A stretch of DNA of 64,000 bases, from the NCBI GenBank assembly GCA_963556195.1, contig OY744535.1:90320449-90384448 (forward strand), in the 5' to 3' direction. How positions within the stretch are numbered: the first letter of the stretch is position 1; each line of letters opens with the position of its first letter. Positions 1 to 12,855 of the stretch are shown here, piece by piece. The notes beneath the pieces were generated by a model. That model had not been told where the DNA came from. It worked only from the letters and a program-made list of their open reading frames with translations, and made no database searches. Both the position numbers and the translations under genes were made by a program. The DNA comes from Sepiola atlantica (taxonomy: Eukaryota; Mollusca; Cephalopoda; Sepiida; Sepiolidae).

Positions 1-2531
1 CGATGAGTACACCTAAGCCACACCAATAACAGACATGTCTGAAGGTCCATAAAATAGACCATATCTGTTTTGGACTGGCAGATTAAAAATACGTAGCAGT
101 TACATCACCGAGATATATTTTATTTTTTTATTTATACACAATCTCTTGTGTAGTAATTAGTTTGTGGTACGGTTACATCGGACAATTAGAACACTTCTGC
201 GTATTGCCTACTCATCTTTCCCCGGGATTTGTCGATGTACAGATTCACATTCGAGATCAAAAGAGCTGAACCCAATTAGATTTTTCTAATATACGCCTGC
301 TAAACAAGCTTGTATTATATCATTGCGTGTCTATGTTAATCACACGGTTAAATATATTTTCATATGGAATTCTGATAATCATAATTTCTTCTCAATTTCA
401 ATCCAGCTCATTCAGATGAATGAGCTGGATTGAAACAAAGTACGGACATCGTCTATCGTATCAACTTAAATTATTTTTATTACTAAATACTGTGTTAACA
501 CCCAAACCTATGAATGTTAGTTTTAATAAATATTATTTAGCGAACTAAATTAATAATCGTGTGATTTAAAACAGCTGACCTATATTGCTTGTTTGTGCGT
601 CCTCGTGTGAATTTGATTATGACATCATCGCTTCGTGCCGTTATCGATTAAAATAAAGGTGAATGACTTAATAACATGATGAATGCTTCGATCGAACAAG
701 AGAGAGATAGAAGAGGATGTGACCCTTTGTAACGTTATATCTAAAAGTACTACACGAATCGTCTACACACTTGTGAATCTAGTATACTAATAACATTAGA
801 TTTTTCTTTCAAAATGACTGACTTTACATAAACGTGACTTCATACATCATGATGTCATAATAAAACATACATGGTATAACCGTTCACAGTGGATAATGTC
901 ACGAAATGTTAATGTCATCAATCAAATAAGATAGGAGATAATCTTTATGACGAGCTCACAGACTGTCTGGTGATCTATATACTACTAGCCCCTTGTAGAA
1001 CTTTTTGTTTGCTTATTTGTTTGTTCCCGTGCATACTGTATGACGTCAATGTTTTGTGATAGTATCCATTGAATCATGATTAGTGTTAACCGTGTACAGT
1101 CAATGATGTAACGAAAGGATGACATCTTACATTAACATTAACAGACTGGGTTAGTTGTTGACAGTGGATTTACTCACTCGTAATCGGTTGAACCAGATTA
1201 AGCTGGGAAGAGATCATTTATGATGCTTTATCTAGAGGACACGTTTCAATAAGATTGTGACAAAGTTTACCAGATTTAATTTTTTTAAAAACGGAGATAT
1301 CCAAACACTACAAACAAATTAAATTACATGACACTATTTTAAATATTATAAAATTACTTTATCTTAAAATGAGCGAAAAATGTTACTTTTATATGATTTA
1401 CAATTGAATCTATACATTTCAGGTAGAAAAAGGAGAGCAACAATAAAAGAATAAATAAATGGGGGTATTCCAAAAAAACTATTTATAAAAAGTATTTGAT
1501 AACAGCTTTAAACAGTTAAAAAAGATTATAAGATAGAAAACAGTTCGTTTATTTTCTCTGTATTTCAGAGACTTTCTCAGTAATTAATCCTATCTGACTT
1601 TCAGAACACTCACACAAGGGTGGATTATCCGTTTCAAAGAAATAAATACCTTATTTTCAAATGAATGTTATGTTAATATCAGATGGCGTGTTTGTAAAAA
1701 AAACATAAATAATATGATTCGTAGAAAATATAAATAATATGATAATAAATAATACAAGTATAGTACAGGACCACTTCCATAATGCCAGCCAAAGAATCGC
1801 TAATAAAAGTTATAATTCTGTCTACAATCCAACCATATTTGATGTAAATAAACTCAAGTCCATTCCTGACTTTCACCCATATTTAAATAATGAATATGTT
1901 CAGTAACACATCTCTAACCTCTTTTGAGTCTTGTTTAATTATAAACAAAAACAAATATTAAAAAAATACACTTTTTCCCAAAGCATTTTAAATATTCCTG
2001 AAACTTAATTTACCTACTTGACTTTTACGGAAGCTTTGGAATGTCTATTCTAACACTTATTTTCTTTAAAAGTAAATCATTATTTATTATCCCGGCTACT
2101 CACTATAGATATTGCCCAATATTACATTTTTTTTCTTTCCAGTCTTTTCTAATTTTATTAGGCAAACTAAAATAAACGTTAAAGTGTAGTATCTGTTGTG
2201 GGTAAATAATGAGTTCGAAGTAGTAAACATAATGCGATAAAAAATTGTGTGTATGCGATACAAATCGTTTTCAGTTGATTTTAAAAAAATATATATTTAA
2301 TGAGGAACCATTACGACTTATTTTGTAAAACGCATGTAATCTGAACAGAAACGCGTCCGAAATGTGTAAATATACTACAAGACGCGTGATTTTACAAAAT
2401 AGAGTCTGACAGGATGTCGCCATGTGGTTTTGTATCGCTTAAGACGAAGCAAGTATTATAACGTCTTATTTTACATATTACTATGCAATACTAAATTTAT
2501 ATTCACTCTAAAATGTTTAAATACCATAATA

Positions 2532-2534
<3 letters not shown>
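1..2534. other. AT-rich unique DNA, no gene seen
   Basis: No open frame here resembles a protein family I know; the frames are short and biased to Ile, Tyr and Phe as expected from AT-rich DNA. The only structure I see is the 19-bp-arm hairpin at 396-435, listed separately. Confidence 0.6.
396..435. repeat. Perfect hairpin, 19-bp arms, 2-nt loop
   Basis: The arm starting TTTCAATCCAGCTCATTCA is followed by GA and then its exact reverse complement. The symmetry centre lies at 415/416. It is richer in GC than its surroundings. No transposon ends are visible beside it. Confidence 0.9.

Positions 2535-2580
<46 letters not shown>
2535..2580. repeat. (TA)n microsatellite
   Basis: Uninterrupted TA repeat directly before the interspersed repeat fragment at 2581-2709. 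Confidence 0.95.
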
Positions 2581-2583
<3 letters not shown>

Positions 2584-2703
2584 GTCTGTGTAAATAAAAT
2601 TATCATATATAAAGCTCTATTTTGATATTGAGCACTTTTTATAAACCCGGTTAAAATTCTCTGGATTACCACCCTGTGGATATTTTTCACCTGGATTATT
2701 ACC

Positions 2704-2709
<6 letters not shown>
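2581..2709 (+). repeat. TA-tailed interspersed repeat, 3' fragment (copy 1)
   Basis: About 126 bp running from CATGTCTGTG to ATTACCATTAT. It appears identical to 35612-35738, the outer end of the large inverted repeat, and a diverged copy lies at 43210-43453. All three end at the same motif and are followed directly by (TA)n. This copy also has (TA)n on its 5' side, where it is truncated. No coding capacity is evident. Confidence 0.9.

Positions 2710-2785
<76 letters not shown>
2706..2785. repeat. (TA)n microsatellite
   Basis: About 80 bp of TA repeat forming the 3' junction of the interspersed repeat fragment just before it. Confidence 0.95.
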
Positions 2786-2789
<4 letters not shown>

Positions 2790-3850
2790 CACACAAATTT
2801 GATTAGACATGTTGAACTCATGATCAGCCCTGTTGGGATACTAACTTAATCTTTCTACAAAATTGTGTGTCAAAAATTATTTCTTCAAAGACGAAATAAA
2901 CATAATTCCCTCACTACACGTTAGCATTTAAGACGTTATTTATACTTTATTTGCAATATGGATTTTTAATGCAGAAATTACTCATTTCCCCAAAAGTCCC
3001 CCTCAGATTACGACAAAGTTTTAATTTGCAAAAGCATTGCAGAGGTCTATATAATTCACTTGTTTTACGTTTATTTTCTTCAGAATGTCTCAGCTAAAAG
3101 TTCTTTCCATTTCAATTAAATCATTATTCTTTTCTTTTCCTCAGGCAATCCTTCTGAATAGTTACTGACTCTACAATATTTTGTTCTTTCCAGGTTAAAT
3201 TTATTTTATTTTGCAAATTATAATATAACGTGTATCTGTTAGGATACTATCCTCAATATGTCAATTTCTCGGTCAGTGCAAAATAAATTCTTCTAGACTG
3301 TGGCAATTTTTAATTTTGTCCCAATCTAGAGTGCCAGTGTTCGGTGGACATGAATTTTTCCCCACATTAAAAACTACCTTGTACTTACCTCTGCCCTTGA
3401 TTTTAATAATTTCTGATTATACGCTATTTTTGTGAATTGTCGCAGTCTGAAGGATTTCTCTTTCCGTGACTGTCAAATTATGAATAAAAATAACAACTTA
3501 CTTTTTTCAAGTTAAATAATTCTTATATATTTCCCCCGGGCAATGCCGTGTCACGAGTGCTGCTAGTATGAATGTAATAGTGTGAAAACATACGTATACC
3601 AAGTAAGCTTAACATACATTATTATGCTCATGGCAAAGTCATCAAACTAATTGTGTGGATTTATATTTAACGGTTGCTTTTTTATATCGAACTATTGTTT
3701 ACTTTAAGTACTAATCAATCAGAGGAATGGATTTATTACTTTATTTTCATTCGTTTTCTTTTCCGAAGGTTTTGGCGCTCTAGACTTTTACATAGATCAA
3801 AAGAACAACAATTGGCATTCAGCTCTCATATTTTTTTTTGTACCTATCGA
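2786..3850. other. AT-rich DNA, no gene seen
   Basis: No recognisable coding, RNA or repeat element. The 94-residue frame beginning at 3674 is low in complexity and runs into the tandem duplication, so I do not treat it as a gene. Confidence 0.6.
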
Positions 3851-4092
3851 AATATTAGACGTATTTTTCACATAAAATATTATATTAATATATTTTTTAT
3901 ATACAGTATTAGTTTTAAATCTTGTATTTATTTTCTGCTTAGTTTATATTGTATATAGTGTATTTAATATTATTCTAATATTAGACGTATTTTTCACATA
4001 AAATATTATATTAATATATTTTTTATATACAGTATTAGTTTTAAATCTTGTATTTATTTTCTGCTTAGTTTATATTGTATATAGTGTATTTA
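3851..4092. repeat. 126-bp tandem duplication (two copies)
   Basis: The segment starting AATATTAGACGTATTTTTCA at 3851 repeats at 3977. I see no difference over about 116 bp; the copies then diverge after TATTTA at 3966 and 4092. The lack of mismatches points to a recent duplication. Confidence 0.92.
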
Positions 4093-4395
4093 TTTTTTAA
4101 AACAACATTTAAAATAAATTTGTTTTAAATATTTATTTTAATATTTATTGCAAAGTAAAGTTTATTCTGTGTCGCTATGTCGCTTCAACTATGTCGTACT
4201 TTTTTCTATCGTTAACATGTCTAGTTTCTTTTCGAAACCTAATCTACACAGAACCCTCTAAGTATTATTATTGTAATTTTCTTTTCGACAATGACGAACT
4301 GTTAACTTTCTTTAAGATGTCAGTAATAGTTTGATAGATTACTGTTTTAGGAATATGCAGAAAGAAATTATTCTGTTTTAGTAGCAGTGGGGTCT

Positions 4396-4398
<3 letters not shown>
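4093..4398. other. AT-rich DNA, nothing seen
   Basis: No feature recognised between the tandem duplication and the next (TA)n tract. Confidence 0.6.

Positions 4399-4475
<77 letters not shown>
4399..4475. repeat. (TA)n microsatellite
   Basis: About 77 bp of TA repeat with no visible interruption. Confidence 0.95.
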
Positions 4476-4477
<2 letters not shown>

Positions 4478-5171
4478 ATGGGTTCTTTTTTCTGTTCCCA
4501 CAATAAAACAAGTATATTTATTTTATTAGAAGGTTTCATAGTTATTTTTGTTATTTAGTATATTTTGTTTTTTGATTCGGTCAAATGCAACAATTTGTAT
4601 GCGTTTATTAACGTAATTTACATCGACACGTGTTTAGTTTAGACCTGAATTTAATTAGTTAACCAATAATAATTATGTCAAGAGATTTGATGTTGACTCT
4701 TCGTTTGCACAACTGAAATGCCAGGATACCCACACATGGCAGTTTAAGCTGCACAATTTCTGATAGATACGACACCTCAAATCTCTCAGATTGATTTGAA
4801 TCAAATGGAGCAGTCACATGTTTTTATAACTATCCTTTTTTATTAAAGTATATGCATGCAGGTGTTTTAGCAATGAGAAACATGACATGTGTAAGCAGAC
4901 AATAACGGAAAATAAACTGCGACAAACAGATATACAGATATTCTTTTCTCGATGGAATTACAAGACAAGAGAAGAAACACATACAAATATTTAGCTGCGA
5001 AGAAATAATTCTCCATCCTACTGGAAACATAACCGCCAAGCAAGAAAACAAATAGAATTATTGAAAATGTTAGAATGAAGAGACGCAATAAGCCAACCAA
5101 TTCGAATGGAAAATAAAGTGAAAGAAAAGAATTAAGCGAGAAAGGAGAGAAAAATGCTCACAGAATGGAAC
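4476..5171. other. AT-rich DNA, no gene seen
   Basis: Short minus-strand frames around 4830-5100 overlap one another and match no family I recognise. Confidence 0.55.
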
Positions 5172-5220
5172 AGGAGAGAGAGAGAGAGATAGAGAGAAAG
5201 AGAGAGAGAGAGAGAGAAGA
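5172..5220. repeat. (GA)n purine tract
   Basis: Imperfect GA repeat with a few GATA and GAAA interruptions. The Ser/Leu-rich minus-strand frame across it is a product of the repeat. Confidence 0.9.
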
Positions 5221-8200
5221 CGATGAGTTGGATGTCTGACCAGACAATGTGTCACGTGTTGTAGTTCTCAGCTTACTGGTCCATAAAAGAGGTTAGGATG
5301 AGTCCCACAGATGACAGGCTGTTGACAGATCGTCGGAAACATATATTGAACGACGATTGCATGCACGAATAAGAGGAACTTGACACGATCGAAGCGAACA
5401 CAGGTAAAAAAAATGAAACAGGGAAGAAGGAAGTCAACTGGACGAACATGAAATACATATGATTATCTTCATTTTAAAGAGAAAACATGTAAACAAAGAA
5501 ATGAAGGAAACATGTTCTTAAAGTACAAACATATCGGTTTATGCACACACGTTCGAGCGTCATTTAAATATTGTATCAAAATACACGTACGTGAATAATA
5601 TACTATCCAATAGATATGCATTTTATTAAAGCTAGCACGTATACAAGAAAACATAGAAAAGAGACAACATCTAAATTACTGATGAATGCGTCTGCAGGTT
5701 CTAAACTAATATGAATCAATGCAATCCATGTGTAATATTAAAAAAAACAATTTGGCGAACATCGGGAGTCAAGTACACTGAAGAATAAACAGTTGATTGT
5801 AAGTATGACACAATGTCACGAAATAACTAAAACTAATCAAAATGAGTAACGGCTTAGAAGCTAACCAGAAATAAGCGAAGCGTGGGTTTCACTTGTTTCA
5901 AAACTGTGGGTTTCAAAAATGAGAAAAAAAGAACACCAGAAAGAGCACGAAATATGAAGAAACCGTCCATGCTTGTCAAACCTTTACACTGACTGACTTT
6001 TTATTATCTTTACGTAGACTAAAACTGAAGGAATATGCAACCAAATTGTAAATAAAAAACTTTACATTTTAAACTCAAGTTGTAAACAAAGAAATACGTA
6101 CTAGTTTTATGGAAATAGGATTTTCTTCCTCAGAGAATAAAACATTCTATCGATGCCTCCCACTTTCCAAGAAATATTCTTCCGTAAAAATGAGTACGTT
6201 TGTTTATCATTATCGCAAAACATATATATTAATAAATAGTTTCATTTAAATATAATATTATTTCTTCCTTCCTAAGAGTTAGTTTCATTAGGTCAGTGGT
6301 AGAGCATAGGTTTTCAATCTAAAATGTGTATTGTTAGTGCATGATAAATATGAAATTGTAAATATCTTTATTTTAAAAACAAAACAAATAAATGGTATTC
6401 AAATGTTTAGTGGCTCATCTAATTTTCTGGAAATGGGTCGGCATTCTGGGTATTTAGTCTGATTTAATTAATGAATAAATCAACAAAATTATGTTTTAAA
6501 TAATTATCAGGTTTTTTCGTTCATACGTTTTTTCATTTTTCATATTGGCAACAATGTTTTAACATGACAACGCATGAAATTCAAGTTATGATATTTGTAA
6601 TTTATTCATAAATTGACTCAAAACATTTAACATAATTTAACGTACACTAAACTAGATGAACACAAGTCCCAGAAAGGGTAAAATTAATTCGTCGAGCAGA
6701 ACAGTTTTTCACAATTTGTTTTCTTTTTAAGAATTAAGATATAATGTTGCTAAACATGACGTAATTGAGTTCCATCCAAATGTAAATAAGATGACTAGAC
6801 ATAACGTAAAACATTTTCATTTACATTTGAATCAAAATCGTTTACGTGATTTTGAATCGTAGAAAATGTCTCAAATTCTAGTTTAAGGCGTCTGAAGAAG
6901 CTGAAAGTCAGGAAATATTGTTTAATTCCTTCTAATAAATATGGATGACATTCAGAAAACAGTGATAAAATTATATTTTCTGTTTTAAAACTTAATATGT
7001 AATTTGAGATTTCATCAATGACGATGTCCGATAATCATCGTTCTTTTCATGAGTCGATTTCCCCATGAAAATAACGATGTTGACAATGTTCATTACAATT
7101 TCAGTCAAACTTAATTATAATTTTATAACAATTTGATACCAATTAAATAACTAAAAAGATACTTCCTCTCTGAAATATGAGCGATGTAATTGGTTTCCAT
7201 TTTAAGTTAATGTGTGAAATATTTTAACTTAGTGGTTTATCAACTCTTTTAAAAAGTGATTCATGTATGTATGAATTTATACACAAATAGATGAGACGCG
7301 TCTCACAATTAAATTAAAAAATCACATTTTTAAAAACTGAAATTCCAAATGATTACAGTTTTTCGGAAAGCGAAATTAGAAAAAATAACAAGTCAAGTAA
7401 TATATTTACAATTACGTACACAGATTAATAATTATTTTCCGTTAAACGTTATCTTTCCTGTTTTCTATAAAAAGGAATAAGTAAATACTATCAGCAAAGT
7501 CAGAGCCGCAGTATCAAACACCCACTCGCTTCAGTAGTGGTTTGCTAGTCGCAAAAACAGAAAACTAATATAAACTTATGTATCTATGATACCACACATA
7601 CTAACTTGCAAACTGAACGCCATACATTGACTCATTTAATGCACGCCTTTGCTTACACATGAGAATTTAACATGAATCTAATTTGTAATTGTGTGTGTAT
7701 GTTTTTAAATATGTGATTCACGTTATTCATTTCATGCAGAGTTTCATTCATTATGTTGTTTATCATTCATATTAAATTCCGTCAACGAGAATGAACTCGC
7801 CCATTTGAAACACGTATATCAATTTACCTACAATCTGTACTAATTTTACCATATTTTTCTAGATCAGAAGTCACTATATTTTCAATATTATAAGCCGGTA
7901 CATTGTGCAATCTCGTTAGAGTTTTCGTTTAGAAGTCAGGAGACGAGGTTTTAATCGTGAATTGAGTTATATGAAATACCCAAAATATGGAATGTAATGC
8001 TATCTTGATAAACACCCAGCATGATGAGATGAAGCTCACGGCTAAGTGGATAAATAGAGTGATAGGAGTTGTGCTTTTCCTACACCTCGGTGTATGAGAC
8101 AACAAAGAACGATACCTTGTGTCGTCATTGACTAATGTCGATCCATTTCTCATTTATTATTATTAGATGCTTAATCATGACATGATAGATGTCTAAACAG

Positions 8201-8472
8201 CAAGATGATATTGTAATATATATATCATAAATATATTTCTGATATGTATGATTTAACGATCATCTGGGAAAAGTAACCTAAATTAAGATTGCTTTCATGT
8301 AATTTTAGAAATAATAAATTGTAGATATAGGTATTAAAATTAGATTTCAAACGCGTGTGTCTAAGGTACACACCTATTTATATTTCAAAATATTGTGTAT
8401 ATTGAAAAATAAGTTAGGATTTTTACTAAGAAAGTCCTTATGCATACACTCAAACAAACTTCAATCAGAATC
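5221..8472. other. AT-rich unique DNA, no gene seen
   Basis: About 3.2 kb with only short, low-complexity frames. At 6290-6325 a stretch resembles the D-arm and anticodon-arm half of a tRNA, but no T-arm follows; see the rejected list. Confidence 0.55.
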
Positions 8473-8522
8473 CTTTGCCATATCTTCCCGTGGTGAATAC
8501 ACCACGGGAAGATATGGCAAAG
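8473..8522. repeat. Perfect hairpin, 23-bp arms, 4-nt loop
   Basis: CTTTGCCATATCTTCCCGTG leads to the loop AATA at 8496-8499, then the exact reverse complement. It is GC-richer than its surroundings and sits at the edge of a less AT-rich block running to about 8760. Confidence 0.93.
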
Positions 8523-8760
8523 TTCGAAACGCGGGGGTAATATTCCAGAGCACAACAGGTAGCGTACACTGGCTCTGTAAAATGCCATAAAATAATCTCT
8601 TTTCAAAGAGAGATGAACATCCCTTGCGAGCGGATCTTCTAGCATTACCTAGAATAAACATCTCAGCCCGACAGAGCAGGGAAAGCTGATGCCACAGCAG
8701 CCTTACTTTCTATCGAACCCATCGTCGAGGACGTATCCTCGACTAGTATGCAATGTCAAC
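8523..8760. other. GC-richer block, possible unidentified repeat
   Basis: Base composition differs from the flanks and the block begins at a perfect hairpin. It also holds a short inverted repeat at 8724-8743, GTCGAGGA and TCCTCGAC around CGTA. Both strands have short open frames, none recognised. It may be part of a fold-back or LTR repeat, but I cannot name it. Confidence 0.35.
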
Positions 8761-9539
8761 AAGCCAAATTCACATACATTCACACATACATGCAGACACA
8801 CATAGATATATAGATACTGTATCTATCTAGTATATACTTTTGTAATAATACATGCTCAGGGTTCTATATTTCTGACTTGAATAAACATTTACTCTCAGTC
8901 ATTCCGGCGTTACCTGGAAATGATTGGAGACTCCCTATTACTATCTCATACTCCATATTTTTTTTCTTTATTCATATAATTTTCAATTATCAAGTTATGA
9001 ATTAAATAAAGTAAATTATTTTATTTGCGGCTTATTAATGTTTAGCGTGAATGCCGACCTAACGATATTAGTGTAAAAACACATAATACACAATTAGTGT
9101 CATTAGTTCTATTACTAAATGTAATGTGTGTTCGAACTTGCTTCAGTGATACCAATAATATAGTATATATTTTTCAGATGTTATGCCTGGTACTTCTAAA
9201 TAAATAGTGTCAACTGGCTGAAATGTTTTGGAGAAGTGGACAAAGTAAAATAAATCTCCTGTAGTCTATCATTGTTAACACTTCAGTTCATATTATTCGA
9301 AATTAAAAGTAGTTTAATAAAACAAACATGAGTCAATTACAAGGTCTATTTCTGACCATTGATTGTAAATATCAACGATATCTTATTCTGAACGGCATGA
9401 GATGCGTTTCGTGATGCATGTTCCTCATTGACGTTATGGTTGTGTTATTTGTAAAGGATACGTTCAAATCTAAATTGTGCAGAGGCAAATCACCGAAATG
9501 TTCACCTGTGCATTCATTATTACGAGACTAGCTTAATAG
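8761..9539. other. AT-rich DNA, nothing seen
   Basis: No coding, RNA or repeat feature recognised. Confidence 0.6.
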
Positions 9540-9581
9540 ACAGAAAGAGAGACAGAGTAAGATAGAGAGATAGGGAGAGAT

Positions 9582-9615
<34 letters not shown>

Positions 9616-9628
9616 AGATAGCGAAAAA
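9540..9628. repeat. (GA)n-rich imperfect microsatellite
   Basis: Interrupted GA/GATA repeat, purine-rich on the plus strand. Confidence 0.9.
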
Positions 9629-9909
9629 TTGTCTTCCAAACTTAGTAAATATTTCATGACAACTAATCCCTGTGTCTCCATTCAGATATGCTTATCGGTC
9701 AATGGAGTTCGCCCCTTTTACGTACTTCGACAAAACATTGTTTCAACATGTTCTTTTTGGTAATCAATATTATTCGCAATTAAGGAATTGCTTATTGAAA
9801 TCAATAGCTTTTTTGCAGTAAGAAAATCTTGTATACATTTTCGCAATGCAGACAAAGGAAATAAGTCACAGATAAACAATTATAACATTGATATAGTAAA
9901 AGTAGATCA

Positions 9910-9985
9910 TTGAATTCAAAATATGTTTTATTGAATTCAAATATGTTTCATTGAAATATGTTTTATTGAATTCAAAATATGTTTA
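9910..9985. repeat. Short imperfect tandem repeat, four units
   Basis: Units of about 15-21 bp built on TTGAATTCAAAATATGTTT recur four times with small internal deletions. Confidence 0.7.
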
Positions 9986-12348
9986 AAATATTCATTTGTA
10001 CTTAAATCCAATGTTTAATGTAAATAAAGTCAAATTTACCATTTTAACTAATAAAACAGTATATGTATTGAGCTAAGATATTTTGGACTTATACGTACAT
10101 CTTAAATGATCATATATCATATTGATACACATTACGAAATATCCAACCATATTCAAAGAGGAAACAAACAGTCGGGTATGAAGAATATCTGAATAAAGTC
10201 AATTCAATGTTATTAATTGTTGAATAGGAAATTCGAGAAAAGTATGAAATTATATATAGAAATGCATGTACAACAGCTGATACACTCTGCATAAACCTAC
10301 GTAAATATCGAAACTACCCTTAGTCACATGTGATAATCTAACACACGCTTTATCTTTGATCTTTCAACACTGCAAAAACACATACTTTTTCACAATTTAT
10401 ATCCTAATTTCTATTTTCAGCATTAAAATAAAATATGATAAAACATCGACTGAAAAAGTATTATTGACGAGTTTCAATAAGAGGTCTTTTTGTTCACAGG
10501 TATTCGAATCATTTTTAACCAAACACATATTTACGTTTTCTATGTCAATAATGAAAATATTTCTTTGGAATATGATTTTATCGTGGACACTTATTGAAAA
10601 CACTACAACCGAAATCAGCCAGCACCTGTGTGCGCATTTGTCGGGTAACAAAACATTTTCGTCATTACATTGAAGTATTATTTTTATTTACTACTTATTG
10701 ATCGAATATTTATTTTAATGAACATACAAGAGCGTAAAATACTAAAACAGAATATTCAAAATCTTACTTAAAACTTATTTGACGAAATTAATTCTACAAT
10801 AATGCATTTCGGCTAATTCATAACTTGAAAAAATTATTTTGTGACGTTTTGAAATTTGAAAGGAATTTACATTCTGAATGAAATATAATTCATAAGATTA
10901 GAATTCTTATGAAAGCCTCATGTTTTAAAGGATTAAAAAGCTTTTTGCATCAACTAATTTTATTAATAGAGATGAAAAACAACACTAGTTTTAGAAGATT
11001 CGTCATAGTTTTATCACAGGCTTTTATCATCGATGTGTTGTATTAATAATCTTATGACTAAATGTAACTTTCAAAATTACATGAAATAATTTGGTAAGAG
11101 AAACGCAACGACCATAGTTAAAAAAGCGAATAAAAAATTTAACCATTAAGGGTCCCGGAAAACGCCGTATAGCTAAAGCAAATCTGTTTCATGTAGGTCA
11201 AATTCTATTTCAAATATAACTTATGTATTTTAGATAAATGATCGTAGTTCGTTCCCTGTAAGTAGGGCAAATATCATACATCTATTTTTACATATCTATA
11301 TTTTTATTCGTAAAATTGTGTCTTAATAAATTAATTCGTATCTAGGATGTTGTATGCATTGGGATGTGTCTCCTTTATTTATGTGAAAATTGATCCGTTA
11401 AACTGACGACCCCAAGTTTTGCATTACTTCAGAACTAATCTAAACTAACTTAAACAATTATTTTATATCATTTGAACGTGTTCGTACGAAATAAAATGTC
11501 AAAATAGTGTAAGAAATATTTCAAAATTTAACTATTTCATTTATATAAATACTCTCTTCTGTAATAAGAATAACATAAATAGTGAACGTCACAATATTTT
11601 TGCAGCGTTCCAAACTTATAGAGAACACAAGTTTATCAATTATGTGTTATGCACATTATCCCACACCCATTCAAATATTAAAAGAAATAACTGATGTCGC
11701 TGAGTAGTCAGATTTGACTTTACTTAAAATATACAAAAACATACTGTTCGTATAATTTGTATTTTAATTTGATGCATCTAAATATTACGATTGAAAATTT
11801 ACAAAATAGTTAAAAGCAACATTTCTTTTATTAAGTAAACTTCTAATTATCTTTACGGTAAGAAGAAATATACTATTTAAAAAGATTACATTGCTACAAT
11901 AACTAAACATATTTAAGCCCTAGTTTCATTTGTTTAAAAAATAACTGGCACTTTGTTTTGCGGCAAAAAGAAATGTATTAATTTAACTGTAAAAGATACC
12001 AATACGTTAAAAAGTTCGTGTCATTTTTTTAAAGAATATTGAGTTATTTTTGTATAATAAGAAAGAGGAATTGTTTTCGTTATATTATTACATATATTGT
12101 TTCCAAAAAAAAAAATGAGCAGAAACAATAGATTATACGTAAAAAGAGCAACAGTGGACTTTTCACGGGATGCTGCTAATTTACTATTTGTTTCCCTATG
12201 ATCGACGCTGATCGGAAATACACTAAATATCTATAGTATGCTTTCCAAATAATATTAAAAAGTATATATATATATATTATCATCATAGATGTTATAAATA
12301 AAATGGTATATAATTATATACTTAGGTGTATGTTATCCTATACTAACT

Positions 12349-12350
<2 letters not shown>
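9986..12350. other. AT-rich unique DNA, no gene seen
   Basis: The longest frame, 105 codons from 10356 on the plus strand, matches no family I know and has AT-driven composition. I see no splice-flanked exon pattern I could support. Confidence 0.55.

Positions 12351-12402
<52 letters not shown>
12351..12402. repeat. (TA)n microsatellite
   Basis: About 52 bp of pure TA repeat. Confidence 0.95.
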
Positions 12403-12404
<2 letters not shown>

Positions 12405-12775
12405 TAAAAAATAGTAAAAATTAATGTTGTTTTGTTCGACGTTTACTTGTGAATTTACCAAAGGTGTTAACGAGAAGTCTTTAGGAATCATCATAAGTAT
12501 AATATACAACATTCAAAATCTTTGTAGTAAGATCGTATGCCAAATATTTATTGTATTCGAACTCTTGGAACTGATATAAATATCATGCTAATTAAATTTA
12601 TCTCAACCTACCTTATAATACCTCTGTGTTATCTAAATGTTCAACCATTGAGCTGATATGATTAATTGCTTTATTGGGAGTATTCGAATGCCTGTATTTT
12701 GACTTTACCTGAATTAGCTATTAGTACATTTATACTCTACTTAAGTCAATTATTTTTTAATTAACATCTTTCTAT
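12403..12775. other. AT-rich DNA, nothing seen
   Basis: No feature recognised between two TA-rich microsatellites. Confidence 0.6.
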
Positions 12776-12776
12776 T

Positions 12777-12812
<36 letters not shown>

Positions 12813-12855
12813 TATATGTATATGTGTGTGTGTGTGTGTTTGTGTGTATATATCT
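12776..12855. repeat. Compound (TA)n/(TG)n microsatellite
   Basis: TA repeats with regular TATG interruptions pass into a TG run and back to TATA. Confidence 0.92.

Noticed and set aside
2517..2810. Open frames made of repeating Ile-Tyr (also 4268-4501, 37300-37629, 38085-38297, 35708-35940, 59242-59481)
   Set aside because: They are translations of (TA)n microsatellites; the non-repeat ends match nothing.
5070..5255. Ser/Leu-repeat frame (also 30434-30643)
   Set aside because: Translation of GA/TC microsatellites.
6290..6325. tRNA-like stretch GGTCAGTGGTAGAGCATAGG with a possible anticodon loop
   Set aside because: No T-arm or box B follows and the acceptor stem cannot be formed; at best a SINE or tRNA relic.
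10356..10673. 105-codon plus frame with an overlapping 84-codon minus frame
   Set aside because: No recognised domain; composition expected for AT-rich DNA.
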